64,000 nucleotides of DNA from Macrolepiota albuminosa (Eukaryota > Basidiomycota > Agaricomycetes > Agaricales > Agaricaceae): assembly GCA_027475525.1 (NCBI GenBank), contig JAMWFC010000113.1, positions 1,600,001 through 1,664,000 of the forward strand. Reading direction: 5' to 3'. Each line of letters starts with the position of its first letter. Positions within the stretch are counted from its first letter, which is position 1. A program made the position numbers and the translations under genes. The notes below the pieces were generated by a model. That model worked only from the letters and a program-made list of their open reading frames with translations. It was not told the origin of the DNA and searched no databases. This document shows positions 45,582 to 54,691 of the stretch, piece by piece.

Positions 45582-47202
45582 TCAAAGAACCATCATCTCC
45601 TCTGCATGTCCCGCCTCCTCCTTGACAATGCCCATCCCATTCGCAACAACCACGGCCGACTTTTTCCTACCCTTTTTACTCCCGACGCCTCTCGTCCTGC
45701 CTCTCTCCGAATTCCTCTCGTCATCGTCCATACCACTAAGATCTTCATCATCATCGTCGCCGTCTTCCTCGCCTCCCTCTGGCATACTCGGGAGCGCAAA
45801 GAACGCGCCATTGGGTGGATACGCAGGAGCCGCGTTCCACGCGAGGTCGAGGCCCTGTTGTGTGTCTTGCTGAGGGTCGCGACTGGGAGTAGCGCCGCCC
45901 CTCCACGCCTTCAACTCGGCCTCGAGCTCACGGTTCCTAGCGCCCTGGGCCTCGACGAGCTGCTGGAGATAGCGGATATACTCGACGCTCTTCCTGAGGA
46001 TCATGCCCTTGTTCGCCTTGACGATGCCGACGCCGTCTGGGCCTGTGGTGGTAGAGGCGGCAGACGGCGGGGGCGGGGTGCCAGAGCTAGAGTTGTTTGG
46101 GTCAGGAGAGGTGGCGGCCTGGTCCTTCTTCCACTCGAGGGGGGAGGAGGGGTCGTCGGCGGCGGGAGAGCCGGTGCTGGGGACCGGGTTGGCGGTGGGA
46201 GTAGCGCCCGAGACGTCCAACATGCACTCTGGGATGAGAGTGGCGAGTTCGCTGATCTTTTCGTTGATGTTGTCCCTGCGACGGCGCTCGACTGCGTTGT
46301 GGCTCTCTCTGCGCCTGCGGCGCTTCTCGTTTGCGAGCATGGCCTGTTTGTCGGCGGCAGAGGGGGCCTTGGGGACGGGGTCTGGGTGCGTGGCGGTGGG
46401 GCTGGCGGGGACTCTGTCGTGTGGGTCGGGATGGAGGTAGGACTGCTGGTGGAGGGAGTGGAGTGCAGAGACGGGGGGGAGATGGAGACTGTCGGCGGGA
46501 GAGGAGAGAGAGAATGGAGAGTAGGGGTTCTGCTGTGGGGAGCTGTGGGAATGGTGTGAGGAGAGGGAGTCGGGGGTGGGGAGGGAGAATTCGGAGGCGC
46601 TTGGGCGCAGATCAGCGATGTGCGGGGACACAGAGGAGAGACGCTTACGAGTGGCCGGGCATGTACCAGCCGGCGCCGGTGCCGTTTGGGTTGCCGCCGA
46701 CGGTTGCTGCACGGGATCGCGGGATGATGATGGCGTGGGGGCGGGCGGGCGGGGGACTAGTGCCACCCACGCTGTTGTTCCTGCGGGGGCGGGCGGTGCG
46801 GGCGGGGCCGAGAGCGGGGCCGGCACCAGAGGGAGGCCGGGAGCGAGAGCGGGAGCGGGGAGGAGAGGGCGTGTGGCGTGCAAAGTGGAGATCGGTGTCG
46901 TAGCGCATGGGCTGCTGCTGGGCAAAGTGGGCCGGGTACGGGTCCGGGGCCGGGGCGGGGGCCGAGACATCAAAGATGTTGTGGGTGCGGGGCGGGCGGT
47001 CGTGGGACATGAGCGAGGCCAGCTCGTCGCCAAAGTCCATGGCGGGGGCGGGGAACTTGCGGAAGGGATCTGGGACAAATGGGTTGTACAGCTCAAAGCC
47101 CGCGGATGGCGACGGCGCGGTGTCGTGGGCGTGGGCGGGGTGGAAGCCCTCCTGTCGGATCTGCGCCTGGGGCTTGTACGACGACGACGACGAGAAGAAC
47201 AT
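45582..47202 (-). CDS. bHLH-zipper transcription factor
   Basis: Two exons, 47202-46649 and 46542-45582, separated by a 106-bp GT-AG intron (46543-46648, GTAAGC...CCACAG); 504 aa. Residues about 258-275 form the basic region RRRRRESHNAVERRRRDN, with the H, E and R positions that contact E-box DNA, then helix 1 (NINEKISELATLIPE). A Pro/Ser/Ala-rich loop of about 65 residues follows, then helix 2 (KGMILRKSVEYIRYLQQLV) and a short heptad zipper (RNRELEAELKAW). The N-terminal half is low complexity with Ser/Pro; the C-terminus has an acidic run (EEDGDDDDEDLSGMDDDE) and a basic patch KKGRKK. Expected nuclear, probably CANNTG-binding. The start is the first ATG after a purine-poor leader. Confidence 0.88.
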
Positions 47203-48885
47203 TCTCCCAGTCCCAATCTCTTGCGAGCGTATAAATACCGCGGTGCCCTGGGTCCTCAAGGCACACAAACACCCCCAAACTCCGGCCCGCGACCCAAACC
47301 GGCCCTCGGACCTGATCGATCCAGGTGGCGTCCCTCTCTCATCGTCCCCACGTCCGCGCCACACCCGCCGGCATTCATCGTCATCAATGTTCATTTCCTC
47401 AACCATCCCTTCAATTGCCTTTGACGCTCAACTCGGAGCACGGCAACTTGCATCCCTGGTACCCTTGAAAATTCAAACACAAAGCAAGGAGAAAAAACGT
47501 TGTAGCCACGAACCACTCATAGAATACCGGCAACGACTCCCAACCGTGACCAACGGCCATCATTCCTGCAGGCAGATATATGAACAATTTCATTTGACGT
47601 TCCTCCCAACGGCCGTACCATCATGATTCATGCATGATGGCCGGTGCAGGGGCTAACAACGAATGGAGAACTAATATGGGACTCCTCCGTGCAGACCAAT
47701 AACCGGAAATAACCCGCCAAACCCGCCATTTAGCAAAACAAAAAATCGCATCGAGTCATATTTACGAGCAGGTAGTCGTGCGGCCCGAACCCGCCGGTTA
47801 TGCACGACTTTGCGGGCTCGTTCATTCATTCATTCATAAAGAGAGTCGTTCCCACAAGTACGACTACGAAAAACCAAAAGCCATCCACAACAAACCACGC
47901 GGTCCAACCGGCGGCTTGGCGGGAAACACTCACGTAAGCCCCTTACATTCATCCATTCAATCAACGACACACAAGAAAGAGCGAGAGATAAACGATCCTT
48001 CGGAACCGACCACCACCAAAAAAAGGGGTGGGGGGTCGAATCTATCAAGCGAGATCCCTCACGTACGTACGGGATACGACAATACCTCGGATACACCTTG
48101 GAATGAGTTTCTGCGGCTGTGTAAATCGGACGCGGTATACATAGATTTCTTTCCAGTCCGTTCCCGTTCAATGACCTAATCACATTCAGCGGTGTATGTA
48201 GACAGTCTTCCCAGACACACCATCCTACCAGCCACACACAGGGAACCCCACCACCAAGCCCCGAACCCTCCTACATACCCACACCTCCAGCACCAAGCCC
48301 ACACGTCCAAAAAAAAAACCAACACTACCCAATAGCATCTCATCTCACCCCCATCAAAAACAGCAACAACCCCGCCCCGGCCCGCCTTGCCCTTACCCCA
48401 AGAGCAGCCAATCGCGAAAATGACACCCCGCGCACACACGTGAACGACGAAACGACGAAATGACGAATGACATGACATCGAATGACATGACACACACACT
48501 CATCCTTCCAAAGTCTGAAAGTCTGAAACTCTGCCAACTGAAAGTTTGAGGGCTTTAAGCTTGGCAGCATGACTCGAAACAAAACAGAGAATAAACTACA
48601 AACCTTACGATAGTGGAGTGGGAGCACATCCAAATTGAGCACATCAAAAAACCAAAAACCAAAAACCAAAAAAGCAAAACAAAGCATGCAGCAGCAGAGC
48701 AGCGCAGCTCCACAGCACAGCACAGCACAGCACAACAGCGTTCGTGTTCGTTCCAAGGTATACGAGTCAGTCCGAAGCCCGACGGGCGTCCAAACCCAAA
48801 GGGTCCATATCGACGCTGAAAAAAAAAAAGAAAGCCAGTGATGTACATGTTAGATATCTAAGATACTCATAGGCGAGGGTTTTGA
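47203..48885. other. Intergenic, no gene recognised
   Basis: 5' flank of the bHLH gene followed by sequence with CATT repeats (47820-47838), short A-runs and AGCAC/CAGCA repeats (48700-48735). No frame shows a recognisable domain or splicing. Confidence 0.55.
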
Positions 48886-49390
48886 AATGGAGCAGAAAGA
48901 TGCCAGGGGTATGTTTAGAAAATAGGCGACAGACAGTGAAGCGTTTTGTTATGGAGCAGAAGGATGCCAGGGGGGTATGTTTAGAAAATAGGCGACAGAC
49001 AGCGAAGCGTTTGTTATGGAGCAGAAGGATGGCCAGGGGGTATGTTTAGAAAATAGGCGACAGACAGTGAAGCGTTTTGTTATGGAGCAAAAAGATGCCA
49101 GGGGTATGTTTAGGGGGTATGTTTAGAAAATAGGCGACAGACAGTGAAGCGTTTTGTTATGGAGCAAAAAGATGCCAGGGGTATGTTTAGAATCCACTCT
49201 GAGCCGGGTGTGGTGTGTTTCTTTCCAGATCCGGGGTGTGACTTCCATTCAAAAGTTCTGAAGAGATAGATACAGCGAAGCGTTTTGTTATGGAGCAGAA
49301 GGATACCAGGGGGTATGTTTAGAAAATAGGCGACATTGAAGCGTTTGTTATGGAGCAAAAAGATGCCAGGGGTATATTTAGAATCAATCC
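48886..49390. repeat. 65-66 bp minisatellite, about seven degenerate units
   Basis: The phrase ATGGAGCAGAAGGATGCCAG recurs at about 48886, 48951, 49016, 49082, 49159, 49290 and 49350. Each unit continues GGGTATGTTTAGAAAATAGG then GACAGACAGTGAAGCGTTTT. Units vary by a few bases and by G-run and T-run length. An unrelated 60-70 bp stretch interrupts the array near 49190-49275. Unlike the 77-bp duplications it is imperfect, so it is genuine sequence history. Confidence 0.85.
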
Positions 49391-52300
49391 ACTCTGGGCC
49401 GCTGCGCGTACAAAGATTTCAAAAAGACTCAAGATTTCACACAGAGGAATCATCGATCCAGCAAAGACTTGTTCCGCATCAACGACAATCGGCACCAAAG
49501 ACCAACCATACAGAAGCTCTGAAACCAACTCCTCAGGCCTCATGCCTCATCAGCAACGCAGGAGCGCAAAAAAAAAAAGAAAAAAAGAAAAAAAAGGAAA
49601 AAAAAAACAACCTCGCCCACTCAAAAAACGACCGGAGAAAGCGGGGGGTACAGACCAACCACATCGCATAAAACAAAAATGCTTCCGCAAGGGACGGCGT
49701 TTACAGACTTTATTACCTGATGACGGGAAAAACCGCCAATTATAGTTACCCGGTGACCAGATCAGCGTCCGAAGCGCAAGATCGCCTAGAGTTTAGGGCC
49801 GCACAAAACAAGCCCTACCCAGGAAGCCGACGCGTCGGCCTTCCCGATGCCGCCGCTAAGTGTGGATCCAGCCCTTGTGTGGAAGATATCTCTTGTAGAT
49901 TTAGCTTGGTTTCCCACAAGAATCCAGATAGATGCGCGTGGTTATTGATATGGGGTGGGAGAGCTCGTGTGGAGATTTGTACACTCCAACGCACTCTCCC
50001 TTGGTGGAGCTAACCGGCGAGAGGATCGCATCGCATCGTATCTTGACCAGGAGGACTCACTCCAGTACGGAGCACAGAACTACCACCAAGAGAACCACAA
50101 ACGTCCGTGAGCTCGGATTCTCGGCACGAGTGCACCGTGAACCATGGAAATCCGATGATGCAATACAGATAGTGTACGAGGTTATGAAGCCACACAGCTA
50201 AAGACCAGGCTTTCCGCAAGAGGCAGCTGTGTACCGAATGATGGTCATTGACATAGACGGCGCGTAGAGACCAACCAAGGGGTTGCAAGTCCCCCGGAGA
50301 CTCCTGGTTCCAGATATACTTAATGGAAAATCATCATGATAAATATATCAACCTGGTTGGCTGGGGGTTAAACCGGATATGGTCGAAGGGATGGGGTACT
50401 CATGCCAGTACGGCAGATAAACGTCGATTTGATCCAAGCTCAGACGAGATAACACGTATGACAAGAAAAAAAGACGCAGGGCGCAAGAACCTTGAAGCGA
50501 CAAAAGTGCAAAGGCGGATGGGATAATAGAGGACGAGAGAGCCATTCCCAGAAAGGAAACCGCCAAACAGAAGCATTCCCTGGAACAAAGTCAAGCATCA
50601 ACAATACATAATGATATCAAGATGGATAATGAAACCATCGGCGGCCGGTAAGCAGACAGGGCCGACTCGGATGGCTTGAGGGGCATAATGTGGGCGCAAG
50701 ATGATGCTTCGCGAGAGGAAGTGAATAATCCCATCATCCTTGTCACCAAAGCTCCAAGATGGACTTTTGTACATCGCATGATATGAAAACCCTTCCTCAG
50801 TCATTAAAATTACACCTGTATACAAAAGCGAGGGAATGAATTGTTACATCTTACGTCTTGACCAGCCAGACGCCCAAGGATAACAGCATCTGCTTCAAGA
50901 CTTACTTGTCAAATCATGTAACGGCAGCGGGAATTTATCAGGGTCGTGGAAAGTCAAAGCATCGTGTAAAAAAAGCCAAGTCTGAAGGTCGACCTATAAA
51001 ACTCGAAGGGAGTACACTACATGGCCGCCGTCATTTGTAGGGAGAGGGGGGAAGGAAGATGTAAAAAACGTTGGGTTCCCATGTCCATTTTATACCTGTC
51101 TTCTGGCGACTAGGTCCCATACACTCGTCCCTCGTGTCATGTGTGGTAGGAGGCCATTGCCGACACCCACCTGACATCCGGGACACGGTCACAATGCTCC
51201 TTGGGGGGACCAGCTGATACGAGATACGGTGTCTCCAACGCGATTAATTAGTAAGTGGTGTTAGGCATGCTGATCGCGGGATACATCACCTGAGCAATTT
51301 GTTACGCAACAGGTGCTCCTGTGCTCTGATAATCGGTTATTCCCTTGTTAAAGCCCTGATGTGTCGTGGCCTCTCGATCCATAATCCGGACTCTAGAAGA
51401 TTGTGTTAACGGACTTGGAAGAACTTGGATTTTTAAAGTTTGGAAGTCGTCGATGGATCATGGAGTATCTTTCAGTAAGTAGTAGATTACACATACGTAC
51501 TAGGATCGACCGCGAGAAAACAGAGCTAAACTTTGATTTCAGCTGACTCTATGTACAGCAAGACTGCGATAATCCCACATTTCGTGATGCTGCCAGATAT
51601 CGAGTAGTTTTCTTTTTTGCTTCAACTTTCTCAGGGCTGTTATTCGTCAGAGCTAATTCATTTCGCAGCGGACCATCACTTGAGAGAACTGCCCTCGTCA
51701 CATGTGTCGAGAGAGCGTCGATGAAATTGGAGACTTTTGCTTATCTTCTGAAGTGTACAATGTATTGAATGAGTTCTTACCCAATTTGGCACCTCTTTCA
51801 CACTGGATGAACGTTGTATCTGTTTGGAGTTTTACTTCTCTTTACATTATCTCAGGTCCTCGAACAAAGCAACCGATCTAATTCGACGGATGCACAAGGA
51901 TACACTTGCTACTAAACAATACTGAGATGATCTGTCGGTCAATATATCCAATTCATCTCAAATTTCTCATCATTTCGATTTTGACCCGGTTACCACTTTT
52001 CCCTCGATTTAGGTATCGACGTTGGCATACCATCATCCAGAATGCCACCAAGATAATGTAGAAAATGGCTACCTAGACGACGCAGGAAACGGCCTTGAAA
52101 AACCGAGAGTCAAGCTTGGTGGTTTGGATGATAATTGTAATCTAGTCTATCTTCGATGGAGTGTTCGTGACTTTCGTCGCCGATCGTGATATTCCTTGAT
52201 AACATGAAGATTAATCTCATTTTTGGTTTGTGGTCGAAATATGCCTCATCGCCCACTTGCTTAAATACTACTTCGATGACCAAAGACTCGATGACGCCAG

Positions 52301-53087
52301 GAATATGCATTGAGTGTTCTCGCAAGTCTTCAAGAACTTAGCTCAAAAGTAGGGGTACGGAATCGCTACATAATCAAAGAAGTAGCCACAAGACCGGAGT
52401 GATCTGACAGTGGCTGCCACACCGTATATACTAGGTTCCTTCGAGAGTAATAGTTCTGTGGCGCAGAATCTATGCGTCCCCGTCAAACCGCCCCACTGCT
52501 CGATGTATTCCCTGAAATATTTCACTGCGTTCCAAGCCACATGATCCGTATTTCCTGATACCAGATTGGAGAACGACAAACATGGAAGTCCGGGCCCAAA
52601 ATTTCATAGTAACGGATGCTTGAGTTCTCAAGTTCGCGACTGAATCTGCAGTGCCATTACTTAACTAACATTGAATATACCGAAAACCAACATTTGTGTT
52701 ACGCAAAACAGATAATGGAAATAACGACTATATAAGAGATCGACCGGTGCATAACCGTGAGATGTCCTCTCGCGTCTGATCAAGTGAAGCACTTGATAGG
52801 TAAGTACATACCACAACTCATGCCGCAACACGTACTTTCCAAGTAGGATACCACTCAGTCTTAAGACATGTCCTCAAGTCGTCCTTAACTCTCGCACGAA
52901 ATAATCATGATATTTCTTTCAAATCAAAACGCTCGCGCTAGGCTCCTTCGCATGACTCCTCTTAATACCAATGCTGATACATGCTCGGCGGTTCAAGTGA
53001 TTAATATAGTACATGTCGTGACTTGGGCTCAATCTATAAAGCGGTTACTTCTCACGAAAGGATTCCGCTGGCCGCGAACCTCGATTG
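49391..53087. other. Gene-poor region
   Basis: No gene I can support. A poly-purine A/G tract lies at 49567-49611. Minus-strand pieces at 52579-52343 (WNAVKYFREYIEQWGGLTG) and 52325-52110 read like coding sequence but do not match a family I know and are not joined by clear splice sites, so they may be a decayed gene. Positions about 51725-51975 share a diverged repeat with 54206-54465. Confidence 0.45.
51725..51975 (+). repeat. Dispersed repeat copy 1 (partner at 54206-54465)
   Basis: Blocks in common and in the same order with 54206-54465: AAATTGGAGACTTTTGCT, TTTACTTCTCTTTACATTA or near match, GATACACTTGCT, and CTGAGATGATCTGTCGGTCA. Spacing differs by small indels. Neither copy codes for a recognisable protein. 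Confidence 0.65.
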
Positions 53088-53403
53088 TGTTGAAGTCTGA
53101 TTCTAGATAATTACGGACCAATCAGTCTTATAGTCCTCAGTACGTAGTATAAACGACTGCATTTCTGTACCTAGATAATTACAGACCAATCAGTCTTATA
53201 GTCTACGGTACAGTCAGTGATATGTATGATGTAAGTATTGAATTTGCGCTCACCCTCAGTCCGTAGTATAAACTACTGAGGGTGTGCTCTGTATCGTGGG
53301 GAATATATATACTGTCCATGACAATGGATGCGGGACAAAGGAAAAGATGTGGCCAGGAGCGCACTTACGGTGTCACCAATGTGATATGTGTGATATCTCA
53401 ACA
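53088..53403 (-). repeat. Solo LTR of a third copia-type family
   Basis: 316 bp, TGTTGAAGTC to ATCTCAACA, flanked by a perfect 5-bp duplication GATTG (53083-53087 and 53404-53408). It repeats the architecture of the other two copia-type LTRs. The composite module is about 53103-53157. Hairpin A is about 53169-53209 with a stem interrupted by one bulged C. Hairpin B is 53251-53284 (CACCCTCAGT/ACTGAGGGTG). TACGGA (53112-53117) is complementary to TCCGTA (53260-53265); the hairpin A loop now reads TACAGA, one transition away. Confidence 0.88.
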
Positions 53404-53847
53404 GATTGACGTTAAGGTAAAGTCGCGCCAAGGTGCTCCTTGTACCACAAAATTCACGAGCGGGTTATGAGACTGTCGCAACGTTGACGATACCTACTGA
53501 GGCTCGAGGTTAGTTTTTGTTTAGTTTTCACTTTATCCCTGCGTGATCTTGCTCTTCCTTCTCATAATAAATGGCCATATATTCTTCTTTTCCATCGGTT
53601 CAGGCTTCCAAGGATTTCGTTATCACTTGCCAACCGATTGAAAACTTCAACGTTGAATATGCCACCGACGAGGTTTGCGACGCTCAGAGCACTCACATAT
53701 TACAGCCTTAGCCTACTCTGATGGCTAATTGACTATAAAGACAATATCATGCGCAAGGTTACAATGTCCCCGGATCCTGAAATAATCATCTTACTATGGA
53801 TATATTATAATTGCATATATACAGTATATAGAGTAAACATTATGGGG
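53404..53847. other. Intergenic; one short ORF, unassigned
   Basis: A 48-codon frame from ATG 53571 (MAIYSSFPSVQASKDFVITC) could be a first exon, with a GT at 53671 and a CAG near 53704, but no continuation is convincing. Nothing else recognised. Confidence 0.25.
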
Positions 53848-53937
53848 AGGAATATGGCTGAGCGGTCTCAAGCTCTAGAATCATTGATCTCTAAAATCTT
53901 GTCTTTCGGGGCGTGAGTTCAAATCTCACTGCCGGCA
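53848..53937 (+). pseudogene. tRNA-Leu-like sequence (tRNA pseudogene or SINE head)
   Basis: TGGCTGAGCGG at 53855-53865 matches an A box and D arm of the Leu/Ser type. GTGAGTTCAAATCTCAC at 53913-53929 forms a T arm with B box. The 3' end GCCGGCA looks like a Leu tRNA acceptor strand, and TCTTTCGGGGC resembles a long variable arm. The 5' acceptor strand (AGGAATA) does not pair with the 3' strand and the anticodon arm is poor. So it is not a working tRNA by eye; a SINE head is possible. Confidence 0.5.
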
Positions 53938-54691
53938 GGTAGCCTTACCAGGTTACCTTATTTGGGGGAGCTCCTTGACCATTTACTATGATATGACGAT
54001 CCACCAACGCTGGATGCGCGCACCCATGCCTAACACGCTGGGTTGCTACCTCTAACCGAGGTCTGCCTAACACGCAGTTACATAGGTCCTGCTCCCCTCG
54101 CCAAAGCACTATCACGTGCACGACAGATGATATGACACCCATTGTTGGACGGGTCAGGTAAACCACCTCCCGTCATTAACACTCCCCACTCTTTTTGAGA
54201 TTGCGGAAATTGGAGACTTTTGCTCATCTTTTGAAATGTGTATGTCTTTGCTTTGTGCCAGGATGAGTTCTAACCATAATTGGGTACCTCTCTCAGACGA
54301 GAAACTTTGGATGAATGTTGTCTTCGGAGTTCTACTTCTCTTTACATTAATTATCTAACAAAGCTCGACACATGTAATTCAATGAGTGGTAAAGATACAC
54401 TTGCTGCCCAACGATTCTGAGATGATCTGTCGGTCAATATCTCAAAATTTTCATCATTCTAAGTGATCACCTTAGAAACTATGCATGTATTATAACTTCA
54501 TATATGCAGTATATAGAGTAAAAAGTATGTAAGCTATATATGAGTAATGACAATAATGCTAATGATGATCCCTGTTCCGAGATGAAGAAAATGACTAGGC
54601 AGGAAAAGTGCTACTTGAGTCCACGGCCATAAAATCCACAAAATGCTAAAGATGCTATAATTAGTCAGGAATAGATCAAGTACAATACTCC
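53938..54691. other. Intergenic, contains dispersed repeat copy 2
   Basis: Holds the second copy (54206-54465) of the diverged repeat first seen at 51725. There is also a CATATATNCAGTATATAGAG motif at about 54500 that matches one just left of the tRNA-like sequence (about 53813). The stretch 53940-54180 repeats GCCTAACACGC twice (54028, 54064). No gene recognised. Confidence 0.5.

Noticed and set aside
45606..47424. Long plus-strand frames (317, 190, 282 and 239 codons) opposite the bHLH gene
   Set aside because: GC-rich, codon-biased coding sequence on the minus strand leaves the complementary frames open. They encode Gly/Arg-rich low-complexity sequence with no motif, and the minus strand has the clear bHLH domain.
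48886..49390. CRISPR-like array
   Set aside because: Units are tandem with no variable spacers, and the sequence is eukaryotic; it is a minisatellite.
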